DNA of 64,000 nt from Prochlorococcus sp. AG-347-I19 (lineage in GTDB: Bacteria > Cyanobacteriota > Cyanobacteriia > PCC-6307 > Cyanobiaceae), in NCBI GenBank assembly GCA_003279105.1, contig QCBO01000001.1:62001-126000 (forward strand), written 5' to 3'. The notes beneath the pieces were generated by a model. The model was not told the DNA's origin. It was given only the letters and a program-made list of their open reading frames with translations, and ran no database searches. Positions 26,790 through 36,338 of the stretch are shown here, in pieces (the stretch's first letter is position 1; the number at the start of each line of letters is the position of its first letter). A program made the translations under genes and the position numbers.

Positions 26790-27833
26790 TTGAATAGTTC
26801 ATCATATTTTAAGTTAGTAGTAATTTTAATCACTTCGTTAATACTATGGACTTTAAGAGATTTTCTCCTCTTAATAATTTGTTCTTTAGTTATTTCAAAT
26901 ATTGTATGTAATTTATGTAATCAAATACAAAAGAGCTTGAAAATCCCCCGATCACTTTCTTTGTTACTTGTCTTAACCATTATATCAGTAATAGTATTTA
27001 CAATTTTCATTCTTGTACTGCCTCCGTTTATAAAAGAATTCAATGAAATACTAGTTGATATTCCAAATGGTTTATCAAAAATAAATATTTTGATTAATAC
27101 AAATTTGAACAAATTTAATAGCTTGTTATATGGAGAACAATCAGAAAATGTTATAGATATATTCAGTCTTTTAAATAATGTAGTTACCATTCCAGATGCT
27201 TCAACTATTGCAAAAGCTATTCAAGAAAGCTTTATGAATTTAATAAATATAGCGGGGAATCTGGGTTCAGGTCTTTTGAAATTAATATTCGTATTAGCAG
27301 TGAGTCTGATGATTTCTATTGAACCAAAACAGTATAAAGAAAATATACTTCTTTTAATTCCAAAAAATTATCGTAACAAATTTAGAAATATTCTGGAAAA
27401 ATGCAATATTGCATTAGCAAATTGGACCTTTTCTATGGTAATAAGCTCATTATCAGTAGGTTTATTATCATTAATAGTTTTGTCTATATTAGACGTCAAA
27501 TATGTTGTCTCAAATGCTTTAATAGCAATGGTTCTTAATATAATTCCAAATATAGGTCCAGTTATTAGTGGTATATTTCCAATCTCAATTGCACTACTTG
27601 ATAATTTTTGGAAGCCACTGGCTGTTTTAGGAGCATATGTGATAATTCAAAATATTGAAAGCTATATAATAATGCCTTCTATAATGAAGAAAAAAGCAAA
27701 CTTACTACCTGGCTTGACATTAATATCACAATTTGGATTTACTTTCATTTTTGGTCCTTTAGGCTTAATACTTTCTCTTCCATTAGCTGTAGTAATTCAG
27801 GTTTTAATCAAAGAATCATTTAAGGATATTTAA
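26790..27833 (+). CDS. AI-2E (PerM) family membrane permease
   Basis: Polytopic membrane protein of 347 residues with about eight helices. The region LVLPPFIKEFNEI, the soluble middle part and the conserved C-terminal VLNIIPNIGPVISGIFP and IIMPSIMKKKANLLPG motifs identify the PerM/AI-2E transporter superfamily, members of which export small molecules or act as Na+/H+ antiporters. The substrate is not predictable. The start appears to be TTG at 26790. It ends 3 nt from the convergent small membrane gene. Confidence 0.85.
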   Translation: MNSSSYFKLVVILITSLILWTLRDFLLLIICSLVISNIVCNLCNQIQKSLKIPRSLSLLLVLTIISVIVFTIFILVLPPFIKEFNEILVDIPNGLSKINILINTNLNKFNSLLYGEQSENVIDIFSLLNNVVTIPDASTIAKAIQESFMNLINIAGNLGSGLLKLIFVLAVSLMISIEPKQYKENILLLIPKNYRNKFRNILEKCNIALANWTFSMVISSLSVGLLSLIVLSILDVKYVVSNALIAMVLNIIPNIGPVISGIFPISIALLDNFWKPLAVLGAYVIIQNIESYIIMPSIMKKKANLLPGLTLISQFGFTFIFGPLGLILSLPLAVVIQVLIKESFKDI

Positions 27834-27836
27834 AAA

Positions 27837-28019
27837 CTACTTAATTAATTTTTTATATAAATATGGGTAGGAAAAAAGTATAAAGAAAGCTAAGGGATGT
27901 TTACCAATAGCAAAATATAGTGAACTAAATGTAAAATGATCAAATAATATTCTTAACTCGGTAGAAAGATCTATTAGAACTAAAGAAAATAAAATTATCA
28001 AATAGTAATTCAATTTCAT
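27837..28019 (-). CDS. 60-residue membrane protein, unrecognised
   Basis: Two hydrophobic segments (about 4-18 and 38-52) flank a central stretch RILFDHFTFSSLYFAIGKHP; the C-terminus is YLYKKLIK, basic. It starts at ATG 28019, 18 nt after the secF stop on the same strand, and ends 3 nt from the convergent permease gene, so it fits its space like a real gene. Function unknown; a late gene of the secDF transcript. Confidence 0.65.
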   Translation of the reverse strand: MKLNYYLIILFSLVLIDLSTELRILFDHFTFSSLYFAIGKHPLAFFILFSYPYLYKKLIK

Positions 28020-28037
28020 AATTTTAGAAGATTAAAC

Positions 28038-28952
28038 TCAGTCTTTCAGCAACAAAGATGGGGCCAATAAAATACTTGAATAACTTCCAACTGTAATTCC
28101 TAATGATAAGGCCAAAGAAAACCAAAATAGTGAGTAAGATCCAAATAAAATTATGCTTAATAAAGGGATAAGGGTTGTAATACTTGTAAAAGTTGTTCTT
28201 CTAAATGATTCGTTAACTGATAATTGAATAGTATCGTTATAGCTTTCTTTCTTTGATTTTAAATTCTCACGAATTCTATCAAATATAACAACTGTATCAT
28301 TCACAGAATAGCCAGCAATAGTTAACAATGACACAGCAAATAAACTGTTTACCTCGACGGATAATATAATTCCTAACCAAGAGAATATACCGAAAACAAT
28401 AAATAAATCATGAAATAAAGCTAATAATGCAAATAATGCATATTTTTTATCAAATCTAATGGTTATATATAGAGAAATTGCAAATAAAGAAACCAACAAT
28501 GAAGTAACACAATTAGTAAGTAATCTTTTCCCAAGCTTTGGACCTATTAATCTTGAATCCTTACTATCATAATTCAGAGGTCCAATAATATTATCAAGAT
28601 TAGTAATAAGATTATTTGATTCTTCAATACTTAAATAAGGTGTTCTTATTGATATTAATTTATTATTATTTTGGAATTGTAATTTAATATTATTTAAAAC
28701 ATTTTTATTTTTAGAGATCTCTCTTAAATTTTCCAAAACTGAATCAGGGGAAAGATTAGAACATTCCGCTTCACAAACTCTTTCTATTCTTAGTTCATTT
28801 CCCCCAACAAAATCCATCCCTAAATTTATAGGTTTCTTATAAGAAGTATTAAATGTAGAATATAAAATTCCTAGCAGACTTAACAAAATAAGAACAGTTG
28901 AGAAACTAATTATCTTTTTTTTATTTTTTATTATTTCAAGATTGTATTTCAT
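28038..28952 (-). CDS. secF: protein translocase subunit SecF
   Basis: Membrane partner of SecD that uses proton-motive force to finish protein export. NLGMDFVGGNELRIE near the N-terminus, AGYSVNDTVVIFDRIRENL and the C-terminal SFRRTTFTSITTLIPLL are diagnostic, with six helices over 304 residues. It follows secD by 21 nt on the same strand. Confidence 0.95.
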   Translation of the reverse strand: MKYNLEIIKNKKKIISFSTVLILLSLLGILYSTFNTSYKKPINLGMDFVGGNELRIERVCEAECSNLSPDSVLENLREISKNKNVLNNIKLQFQNNNKLISIRTPYLSIEESNNLITNLDNIIGPLNYDSKDSRLIGPKLGKRLLTNCVTSLLVSLFAISLYITIRFDKKYALFALLALFHDLFIVFGIFSWLGIILSVEVNSLFAVSLLTIAGYSVNDTVVIFDRIRENLKSKKESYNDTIQLSVNESFRRTTFTSITTLIPLLSIILFGSYSLFWFSLALSLGITVGSYSSILLAPSLLLKD

Positions 28953-28973
28953 GAGAACATAGAAAAAAATTTT

Positions 28974-30443
28974 TTAATTTGAAAAATTATTCCTTGGCAG
29001 AAAAAGATTTTTCTGCCTCAAAGATTGATATGTTGTAAAAAATCGCAAAATAGTTTTAGAACAATTTAATGAGGTAAACAAACTTATTAAGACTCCAATA
29101 CCTAATGTTGCCGCAAAACCCTTAACAAAATTTGTTCCTAATAAAAACAATACAAAACAACTAAGAAGAGTTGTAATATGACCATCAACTATGGACGAAT
29201 TAGCCCGTTGAAAACCGCTATCAATTGATCTTGTAAGAGTATTACCGTCATATAATTCTTCTCTAATTCTCTCAAATATAAGAATATTTGCATCAACAGC
29301 CATACCAATGCTAAGAATAAGACCAGAAATTCCAGGTAAAGTTAAAGTTACAGGAATTAAAGAATATAGGGCCAAATTAAAGAAACCATATAGTACTAGA
29401 GAAAGAACTGAAACAAAACCTAGAATTCTATAATTAAAAATCATAAATATACCAACAAAAATTAATCCAATAATTGCTGCATAAAGACTTTTTAAAATGT
29501 TTTTGGATCCTAATAGAGCTCCTATTGTATTAGTTTCTACTATTTCTATTGGCAATGGCAATGAACCACCTTTAAGTTGAACTTCTAATTCTCTAGCGTC
29601 TTCAGCGCTAAAATTACCGCTTATTGTTGCTGATCCACCTGTAATCCCAGTACTAGCAAACTGACTACCAACGCTAGCTTCACTTATTGATTCACCATCA
29701 AGAATAATAGCCAATAGTTGATTAGTGCCAGCAATTGACTTTGTGATTTCTGAAAACTTTTCACCTCCTGAATTGCTAAAAGTTAATAAAACTTCCCAAT
29801 TACTATTTGTTTGTTCTTGTCTCCTTCCTGCGTTTATAAGATCTTTACCAGATAAATCTGTTTTAATAAATAAATTTATAATTTCTTTATCAACATATTT
29901 TTTGATTTCAATTAAATTCCCATATAAATCATTACTAGTAGATGAGTAATTCAATTCTTGTTCTATATCTTTAAGATCTTCTTGAATAACTTTAAAGAAA
30001 TTATCATCATTTTGACTTTTTTCTGCAGAGGAATATTGTTCAATTAATTCTTTAATACTAAATCTTTGTAGTTGCAGGGTTTCTAAATCAGTAGATGTTC
30101 CTTCTTTTTGGGTTCTAAATTCTAATAAAGCAGTCTTACCTAATACCCTTGAAGCAACTAATGGATTTTGTTCACCTGGTAATTCTAAAATCAATTGATC
30201 TCTACCCAGGGTTTGCAAATTAGACTCAGAAACACCTAAATTGTTAACTCGCCTATCTATAACCGAATTAACTGCTTCAAGTTCATCACTTGTTACGTTA
30301 CCTTCCTCTTTAATAATTTGTAGTGTAAGTTGAGAACCCCCTTGTAAATCCAATCCCAACTGTAAGGGATAATTTATTAATAGATAAACAGATAAAGTAA
30401 GTAGAAATATAATAAAAAAAAGCCAACCTTGCCTTTTTTTCAT
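28974..30443 (-). CDS. secD: protein translocase subunit SecD
   Basis: Six-helix RND-like component of the Sec export machine. QLGLDLQGGSQLTLQI, the P1 repeat INAVNSVIDRRVNNLGVSE-like segment, SGNFSAEDARELEVQLKGG and SIGMAVDANILIFERIREEL are intact. Length 489 is normal for cyanobacteria. It begins 3 nt after the pdhB stop and continues into secF, so pdhB-secD-secF-small membrane gene look like one transcript. Confidence 0.96.
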   Translation of the reverse strand: MKKRQGWLFFIIFLLTLSVYLLINYPLQLGLDLQGGSQLTLQIIKEEGNVTSDELEAVNSVIDRRVNNLGVSESNLQTLGRDQLILELPGEQNPLVASRVLGKTALLEFRTQKEGTSTDLETLQLQRFSIKELIEQYSSAEKSQNDDNFFKVIQEDLKDIEQELNYSSTSNDLYGNLIEIKKYVDKEIINLFIKTDLSGKDLINAGRRQEQTNSNWEVLLTFSNSGGEKFSEITKSIAGTNQLLAIILDGESISEASVGSQFASTGITGGSATISGNFSAEDARELEVQLKGGSLPLPIEIVETNTIGALLGSKNILKSLYAAIIGLIFVGIFMIFNYRILGFVSVLSLVLYGFFNLALYSLIPVTLTLPGISGLILSIGMAVDANILIFERIREELYDGNTLTRSIDSGFQRANSSIVDGHITTLLSCFVLFLLGTNFVKGFAATLGIGVLISLFTSLNCSKTILRFFTTYQSLRQKNLFLPRNNFSN

Positions 30444-30446
30444 TGT

Positions 30447-31430
30447 CTATATACTCCCACGAATTAAGTGTTCAACTTTTTCAACTATTTGATGTGGTTG
30501 GATTATTGTCAAATTTTCAAGATTTCCATTATAAGGAGTTGGAATATCCTGACTAGATAATCTAATTGGTCGGGCATCAAGATCATCGAAACACTCTTCT
30601 GTTATCAAGGCAATTAATTCTGCGCCAATACCTCCAGTCTTCATACATTCTTCAACAATTATTACTTTATTTGTTTTTCTTATTGATTTTGAGATAGTTT
30701 CCATATCAAATGGTTTTAAACTTATTAAATCTATTAACTCAACATCTATTCCTTTTTTTTCTAATTCTTCAACAGCTTTAAGGCAGTGATGTCTCATTCT
30801 TGAATAAGTCAATATAGTAATATCTTTTCCTTCTTTTACAACGTCAGCCTGATCTAAAGCGCAAGTATAATCACCCTCAGGTAATTCTTCAGACAAATTG
30901 TATAGAAGAACATGTTCGAAAAATAGAACCGGATTATCATCTCTTATAGCTGCTTTCATTAAACCTTTAGCATTTGTGGGCGTACTACATGCAACAATCT
31001 TTATGCCAGGAACTGCATGAAAATATGCTTCAAGTCTTTGACTATGCTCAGCACCAAGTTGACGACCAACTCCTCCAGGTCCTCGAACTACTGCTGGTAT
31101 TTTATAATTTCCGCCACTTGTATATCTAAGCATACCCATATTGTTTGATATCTGATTAAATGCTAAAAGCAAAAAACCCATATTCATTCCTTCTACTATT
31201 GGTCTTAAGCCAGTCATTGCTGCACCCACAGCCATACCCGTGAAACTATTCTCTGCAATTGGAGTATCTAAGACTCTTAACTCTCCATATTTTTCATATA
31301 AATCCTTAGTTACCTTATAAGATCCTCCATATTGACCAACATCTTCCCCCATTACGCAAACATTTACATCATTTGCCATTTCTTCATCAATTGCCTCTTT
31401 CAAAGCATTAAATAATAATGTTCCAGCCAC
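30447..31430 (-). CDS. pdhB: pyruvate dehydrogenase E1 component, beta subunit
   Basis: Beta chain of the thiamine-dependent E1 that oxidatively decarboxylates pyruvate to make acetyl groups. [62 protein letters not shown] and [13 protein letters not shown] are typical. Length 327. The start is GTG at 31430. The alpha subunit is not adjacent, as is usual in this group. A 31-codon ORF lies 49 nt upstream on the same strand. Confidence 0.95.
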   Translation of the reverse strand: MAGTLLFNALKEAIDEEMANDVNVCVMGEDVGQYGGSYKVTKDLYEKYGELRVLDTPIAENSFTGMAVGAAMTGLRPIVEGMNMGFLLLAFNQISNNMGMLRYTSGGNYKIPAVVRGPGGVGRQLGAEHSQRLEAYFHAVPGIKIVACSTPTNAKGLMKAAIRDDNPVLFFEHVLLYNLSEELPEGDYTCALDQADVVKEGKDITILTYSRMRHHCLKAVEELEKKGIDVELIDLISLKPFDMETISKSIRKTNKVIIVEECMKTGGIGAELIALITEECFDDLDARPIRLSSQDIPTPYNGNLENLTIIQPHQIVEKVEHLIRGSI

Positions 31431-31479
31431 AATTAATTACCTAATTAATCACACATATAATCCTACCACTTTGAATAAT

Positions 31480-31575
31480 TCAACCTCCTTCAGCGAAGGT
31501 TATGAGTAGTAATATTGATAAAATCATTCCTGGCGAGAGCAATAGGACTAAAAGGCCTAAGTCATGTAAAGACAT
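31480..31575 (-). CDS. 31-residue hydrophobic microprotein candidate
   Basis: In the 179-nt space between the DUF3082 gene and pdhB, the reverse strand has ATG at 31575 directly after an in-frame TGA, open to TGA at 31480. It would encode one hydrophobic helix, SLHDLGLLVLLLSPGMILS then ILLLITFAEGG. Size and shape resemble the single-helix accessory subunits of photosynthetic or NDH-1 complexes, but I do not recognise it. No strong Shine-Dalgarno is visible. It explains why this otherwise tight gene string has a gap. Confidence 0.55.
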   Translation of the reverse strand: MSLHDLGLLVLLLSPGMILSILLLITFAEGG

Positions 31576-31609
31576 TCAAAGAAAGTGTTTTATTAATAAT
31601 ATTGGCAAT

Positions 31610-31912
31610 TCAACTTTTCTTCACAAAAAAACTTCGAATAAATACAATAAAAAGACCTATACCTATAAAAGCAAAAGAAAAAGTTAGCAAAAAAGATAAT
31701 CCAATTATTAATGTATTAATACTAGAGGAAATATTTTGAACTATTTCAGAAGAATTAGATGGTTTATGTACTGAAAAATAAATTACAATTTTATTACTTA
31801 AAAAATAAAAAAATATAAATAACAAAAAACTTGTTAATGATCCAACAATAAAATTTAAAGGTCCTTTTTCGGGAATATTTTTTTCAATATATTCATTATT
31901 ATTATCAGCCAC
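31610..31912 (-). CDS. DUF3082 membrane protein
   Basis: Protein of 100 residues with two or three hydrophobic helices. KGPLNFIVGSLTSFLLFIFFYFLS and the C-terminal FAFIGIGLFIVFIRSFF match the cyanobacterial DUF3082 family. Function unknown. Start GTG at 31912, 20 nt after the ispE stop, so co-transcribed with it. Confidence 0.75.
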   Translation of the reverse strand: MADNNNEYIEKNIPEKGPLNFIVGSLTSFLLFIFFYFLSNKIVIYFSVHKPSNSSEIVQNISSSINTLIIGLSFLLTFSFAFIGIGLFIVFIRSFFVKKS

Positions 31913-31932
31913 AATAGTTTTTAAAAAAAAAT

Positions 31933-32868
31933 TTAAATGAATGTTATTCCCTTTTTAAGGAAAGTGCAAACCCATGAATCATAGCCTTTTTCTTTAAATA
32001 ATTTAGAATTTGCAGTTAATTCTTTTTTAGCAGTCTCTATATCTTTAAAGAGTGCAAAGCATGTAGGGCCCGATCCACTCATTGAAAATGTAAGACAATT
32101 TTCTAATTTAGAAAGTAAATATAATGCCTGCTTTACAGAATCATTTTCATTTTCAACAACTAACTGCAAATCATTTTTAATAGATAAATGTTGATTATTA
32201 AAATTTAAGTTATTTAAACCATTTTCTCTTAAATTTTTTCTTATGTTCTCAATCATTTCTCTATCAGTAAGATATTGATCACAAAATCTATTACTATATT
32301 TTTTATAAGTTTCAGCAGTTGATACTGATACATTCGGATTTTTTAAAAGAATTGCTCCATATTCAAGGATTGAATCTAATTTCTCCAAAATTTCGCCTCT
32401 TCCAAAACATAATTGAACACCACCATTTATAAAAAAGGGAATATCAGATCCTAAAGTTGATGCTAATGAATATAAAGTTTCTTGATCTAATTTCAAATCC
32501 CATAAATTATTAAGAGCAATTAATGTTGCTGCTGCATTACTGGATCCACCAGCTAATCCTGCGCCAATTGGAATATTTTTTCTTAAGAATATATTCGCAC
32601 CGTAATCTATATTCGATTTTTTCCTTAATAGGTTTGCTGATTTAACAATTAAGTTATCATCAGATAGGCTTAAATCATTACAATCAGACTCAAGTTTAAT
32701 TAAACCTTCATTATTAATTTCAAATTCTAAATAATCAGCAAGATCGATATTTTGCATAATCATTGCCAACTCATGAAATCCATCCTCTCTTTTACCAATA
32801 ACTTCAAGGTGCAAATTTATTTTGGCAGGAGATTTTATATTAATTTTCTTTCTAGCTAAATCTTGCAT
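31933..32868 (-). CDS. ispE: 4-diphosphocytidyl-2-C-methyl-D-erythritol kinase
   Basis: GHMP kinase of the MEP isoprenoid pathway, phosphorylating CDP-ME. SPAKINLHLEVIGKREDGFHEL is the typical N-terminus, PIGAGLAGGSSNAAATLIALN is the ATP loop, and FSMSGSGPTCFALF the third GHMP motif. Length 311. It follows rsmA by 12 nt on the same strand. The pathway's first enzyme, dxs, lies at 7.4-9.3 kb. Confidence 0.95.
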   Translation of the reverse strand: MQDLARKKINIKSPAKINLHLEVIGKREDGFHELAMIMQNIDLADYLEFEINNEGLIKLESDCNDLSLSDDNLIVKSANLLRKKSNIDYGANIFLRKNIPIGAGLAGGSSNAAATLIALNNLWDLKLDQETLYSLASTLGSDIPFFINGGVQLCFGRGEILEKLDSILEYGAILLKNPNVSVSTAETYKKYSNRFCDQYLTDREMIENIRKNLRENGLNNLNFNNQHLSIKNDLQLVVENENDSVKQALYLLSKLENCLTFSMSGSGPTCFALFKDIETAKKELTANSKLFKEKGYDSWVCTFLKKGITFI

Positions 32869-32880
32869 ATACTTAAATTT

Positions 32881-33705
32881 TTATTTTTTAATTTTAATAC
32901 AATTTTCTGCAAGCTTAATCCATTGGTCAATTGAAATATCTTGTGGTCTTAAATTAAAACAAACTTTTGAAGATTCAGATAATTCATTTATCTCTTCATT
33001 TGAAAGTATTGAATTAAGTGTATTTCTAAGCATTTTTCTTCTTGAATTAAATGAAATTCGAAGAAGTTTATCAATATATTTTTCTAGACTAATATCTAAT
33101 CTTAAATCATTTTTAATTGGTTCAAAAACTACTAAAGAAGAAAAAACTTTTGGAGGCGGACTAAATGATGAAGGCGGCACATCACATATTCTTTTTATTT
33201 TTGATAAAAGTTGCATTCTTATACTAAGCGCACCAGCATTAGGACTACCTTCTTTTGATAAAATCCTATCTACCACGTCTTTCTGCATTAAAAATATTAT
33301 TTTTTCGTAATTATAGTTTTTTATAATGCCCAATCGACCTATGAAAATATCCAATATTGGGCCAGTTATATTGTAAGGAATATTTGCAATCACTTTTGTA
33401 ATCTTCTTATTAATCGAATCTAAATTTACAGAAAGAATATCTCCCTGCTGCAGTGAAAACTTATTATTATTATTGAATTTTTCATTTAATAAATTTATTA
33501 AATCTTTATCTAATTCAATTGCATGTAATTTTTTAATTTCTGATTCTAACAACTTAGATGTTAAAGCTCCTTTACCAGGACCAATTTCTAAAATAAAGTC
33601 ATTTTCATTAAGAACAGCAATTTCTTTAATTTTTTCTAATATTTTTTTATTTACCAACCAGTGTTGTCCAAATCTTTTTTTTTGATGATAGTTTTTAGAA
33701 TTCAT
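32881..33705 (-). CDS. rsmA: 16S rRNA dimethyladenosine transferase RsmA (KsgA)
   Basis: Dimethylates A1518 and A1519 near the 3' end of 16S rRNA during small-subunit maturation. [23 protein letters not shown] (SAM motif I), [12 protein letters not shown] (motif IV) and [16 protein letters not shown] are all present. Length 274. ATG at 33705; divergent from the Asn-rich gene across 56 nt. First gene of an rsmA-ispE-DUF3082 string. Confidence 0.95.
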   Translation of the reverse strand: MNSKNYHQKKRFGQHWLVNKKILEKIKEIAVLNENDFILEIGPGKGALTSKLLESEIKKLHAIELDKDLINLLNEKFNNNNKFSLQQGDILSVNLDSINKKITKVIANIPYNITGPILDIFIGRLGIIKNYNYEKIIFLMQKDVVDRILSKEGSPNAGALSIRMQLLSKIKRICDVPPSSFSPPPKVFSSLVVFEPIKNDLRLDISLEKYIDKLLRISFNSRRKMLRNTLNSILSNEEINELSESSKVCFNLRPQDISIDQWIKLAENCIKIKK

Positions 33706-33761
33706 CTAAAAGATAAATAATATGTTTAAATTAAATATGAATTTATTTAATCCTTTATATC

Positions 33762-34094
33762 ATGAGCTTATCAAAAAAAAATTTAGATAAACTCAATAAA
33801 TTTAAAAAAAAGAAAAATTTAAATAACGAAGGTAAAAATATAAATAATTACAATAATATAACTAATAATGATAATTTAATCACCAATCCACTTAATTCAG
33901 AAGATCCCAATAAAATTTTTTATTCGTTAATTGATAATTCAGAATCTTTAGAAGAGACTTCTAACGTTAATAATTCACTAAGAAAAAGTGAGATTAATCA
34001 AATTAATATGAATTCTAAAAAAGATAATTTTTCCAAAAAATTAACAACCGAAGAGGAACTATATGATGAATTTAATTATCTTCTTGATGAATAA
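33762..34094 (+). CDS. Asn/Lys-rich hypothetical protein
   Basis: A 110-residue polar protein with no hydrophobic core: a Lys-rich head (NKFKKKKNLN), an Asn-rich middle and a more ordered acidic tail LTTEEELYDEFNYLLDE. Unrecognised; most of it is probably disordered. It is kept because it starts with ATG, precedes rlmH by 19 nt on the same strand and fills the space exactly. Function unknown. Confidence 0.65.
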   Translation: MSLSKKNLDKLNKFKKKKNLNNEGKNINNYNNITNNDNLITNPLNSEDPNKIFYSLIDNSESLEETSNVNNSLRKSEINQINMNSKKDNFSKKLTTEEELYDEFNYLLDE

Positions 34095-34113
34095 TTAGTT
34101 TTGATATTTACTT

Positions 34114-34530
34114 ATGATTCAGAGTAATAGATTAGCAATTTATGCTATCGGCAAAATAAAGAAACTTTGGATTAGAGATGGAATTAATCAATACAAAAAA
34201 AGAATGCCTGAACTTATCATTAATGAGTTAAAGGCTTTTAATTTAAATAATCTTAGATCCAATAACAATATTATTATCTGCCTAAGTGAAGAAGGAAAAC
34301 AGTTTAATTCAGTTGAACTATGCTCCTTACTCTTGAATTTTAAAAATAAAAAAATTAATTTCTTAATCGGTGATACTGATGGAGTTAGTTCAGATATAAA
34401 AGAAAAATCAGATCTTTTACTAAGCCTGTCTCCTTTAACTTTTCCTCATGAATTAGCTAGATTAATCCTAATCGAGCAAATCTATAGAGCTATTTCTATA
34501 TCAAACAACTCCCCTTATCATCGTTCTTAA
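34114..34530 (+). CDS. rlmH: 23S rRNA pseudouridine1915 N3-methyltransferase RlmH
   Basis: SPOUT-fold methyltransferase acting on helix 69 of 23S r[34 protein letters not shown] and [19 protein letters not shown], ending NNSPYHRS, are the RlmH signature. Length 138 is slightly short but complete. A 6-bp hairpin (TTAGAT-TCA-ATCTAA) lies just after the stop, with no T-tract. Confidence 0.92.
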   Translation: MIQSNRLAIYAIGKIKKLWIRDGINQYKKRMPELIINELKAFNLNNLRSNNNIIICLSEEGKQFNSVELCSLLLNFKNKKINFLIGDTDGVSSDIKEKSDLLLSLSPLTFPHELARLILIEQIYRAISISNNSPYHRS

Positions 34531-34601
34531 AAAGATTAGATTCAATCTAAAATTAATCTATAAAAGTTTAATAACTAACTATTTTTTGATTTTTTGCTAT
34601 A

Positions 34602-34617
34602 TAGTACATATATACTA
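34602..34617 (+). promoter_or_regulatory. probable LexA operator upstream of umuD
   Basis: TAGTACATATATACTA is a dyad (TAGTA N6 TACTA) ending 11 nt before the umuD start. It fits the cyanobacterial LexA consensus RGTACNNNDGTWCB with one mismatch. Placement over the expected promoter of an umuDC unit supports SOS control. The sequence is seen; LexA binding is inferred. Confidence 0.6.
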
Positions 34618-34628
34618 TTAATTTAATC

Positions 34629-35045
34629 TTGGATTCTTTTGATTCAACTACTAAAATATTTAAAATACCCTTATTAAATGATTCGGTATCAGCAGGGTTT
34701 CCTTCTCCTGCAGATGACTATACAGAAGAAAATATTGATTTAAACGAACATTTAATATCTAATCCTTTTAGCACTTTTTTTCTTAGAGTTAAAGGTGACT
34801 CAATGATAAATGCAGGAATTAAAGATAAAGATTTAATAATAGTAGACAAGAGCTTAACAGCCAGGCCAGGGAATATCATCATTGCAATGATAGACGGAGA
34901 ATTTACAATAAAAAGATTATCTATAAAAAATAATGAATTATATTTAAAATCAGAAAATCATAATTATCCTGATTTTAGGTTTAAAAACCATATTGATGTA
35001 CAGATATGGGGAGTTGTTATTTATTCAATACATAGATATTTATGA
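34629..35045 (+). CDS. umuD: UmuD-like S24 peptidase, SOS mutagenesis protein
   Basis: Self-cleaving partner of the error-prone polymerase. SAGFPSPADDY carries the cleavage-site region, FLRVKGDSMINAGI contains the catalytic serine, and GEFTIKRL the catalytic lysine. Length 138 matches UmuD (139) rather than LexA, since there is no DNA-binding domain. Start is TTG at 34629, 11 nt after a LexA-like dyad. The last 4 nt overlap umuC (ATGA), so the pair is coupled. Confidence 0.92.
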   Translation: MDSFDSTTKIFKIPLLNDSVSAGFPSPADDYTEENIDLNEHLISNPFSTFFLRVKGDSMINAGIKDKDLIIVDKSLTARPGNIIIAMIDGEFTIKRLSIKNNELYLKSENHNYPDFRFKNHIDVQIWGVVIYSIHRYL

Positions 35046-36328
35046 GAATTTCAAATATTGATGCAATAGCTCTTATAGATGCTAATAATTTTTACGCGTC
35101 ATGTGAACAAAATATTAATCCTCATTTGAGAAATAAACCAGTAGTAATTTTATCTAATAATGACGGATGTATCATTGCAAGAAGCCCTGAAGCGCGAGCT
35201 TTAAAAATTAAAATGGGAACTCCGTATTTTAAGGTCAAAGAAAGACTAAATAAATTAGATGTAGCAGTCTTAAGCTCAAACTACTCGCTTTATGGGGATA
35301 TGAGCAGAAGACTAATGAATTTGCTGAAAAACTACTGTGAACAGATAGAAATTTATTCCATTGACGAAGCATTCGTCTCGATTTCTAGACCTAATGATGA
35401 AAATCTATATCCTTGGGCAAGAAGCATAAGATCATTAATATATCAGAATCTAGGGATTACCATAACAGTAGGAATAGGAGAAAATAAAGTAAGAGCAAAA
35501 ATTGCTAATAAACTAGCTAAAAATATTGATTATTCAGCTGGAATATTTGATTTAGCTAAAACCGAAAATGGGAATAACTATTTGAAAAGAATTAGTGTAG
35601 ATAAGATATGGGGAGTCGGGAAACAAACCTCTAATTGGTTACAAAGTAAAGGTATTAAAAATGCGAGAGAACTAAGAGATATGGAAGAAAATGAAATCAT
35701 TAAGAAATTAGGCATCGTAGGGAAAAGACTGCAATTAGAACTGAAAGGCCATAGATGCCTGCCCATAGAAAAAAACAAGAAATCAAAAAAAGAAATTCAG
35801 GTGAGCAGGAGTTTCGGCACGCCTATCACAAAATTAGAAGACTTAACTCAAGCACTGGCAACTCACGCAATAAAAGCCTCTGAAAAAATGAGAAGTCAGA
35901 ATTTACAATCATCTAATATTAGAGTATTTGCTAGAACCAGTAAATATTCAAGTCACAATTATCAAAGAAGTGCTCATAGAAAACTTACAAATGCAACAGA
36001 TGACACAAACAATATTTTAAAAATAGTAGTTGAATTATCTAAAGAAATTTATAATCCCGAATATAAATTCTCAAAAGCTGGTGTTTTAATGCAGGATTTA
36101 ACAAATAGCGAATATTTACAGCAATCAGTTATCAATTACAAATCTCAGAAAGTCTTAAAAAAATCAACAAATCTTATGAAAACGATTGATTTATTAAATA
36201 AAAGATTTAATAACAATGCAATTACATGGGCTATTACAAAAAATCCACAAAGTTGGAAGATGAATAAGAATTTCTTAAGTCGCTCATCTACAACTGATAT
36301 AGAACAAATCCCAACTATAGTGAAGTAA
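35042..36328 (+). CDS. umuC: Y-family DNA polymerase UmuC
   Basis: Catalytic subunit of translesion polymerase V. LIDANNFYASCEQ (first catalytic aspartate), VVILSNNDGCIIARS, and YSIDEAFVSI (second acidic pair) are intact, followed by the helix-hairpin-helix segment VDKIWGVGKQT and the little-finger domain. Length 428 is typical. The ATG overlaps the umuD stop. An HExxH gene follows 10 nt after its stop. Confidence 0.95.
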   Translation: MRISNIDAIALIDANNFYASCEQNINPHLRNKPVVILSNNDGCIIARSPEARALKIKMGTPYFKVKERLNKLDVAVLSSNYSLYGDMSRRLMNLLKNYCEQIEIYSIDEAFVSISRPNDENLYPWARSIRSLIYQNLGITITVGIGENKVRAKIANKLAKNIDYSAGIFDLAKTENGNNYLKRISVDKIWGVGKQTSNWLQSKGIKNARELRDMEENEIIKKLGIVGKRLQLELKGHRCLPIEKNKKSKKEIQVSRSFGTPITKLEDLTQALATHAIKASEKMRSQNLQSSNIRVFARTSKYSSHNYQRSAHRKLTNATDDTNNILKIVVELSKEIYNPEYKFSKAGVLMQDLTNSEYLQQSVINYKSQKVLKKSTNLMKTIDLLNKRFNNNAITWAITKNPQSWKMNKNFLSRSSTTDIEQIPTIVK

Positions 36329-36338
36329 ACAAAATAGA

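Noticed and set aside
31502-31739. Two overlapping plus-strand frames of 61 and 74 codons
   Set aside because: Composition is Lys/Asn low complexity and they lie antisense to DUF3082 and the microprotein candidate.
34535-34555. Hairpin after rlmH as a terminator
   Set aside because: Six-bp stem without a following T-tract.
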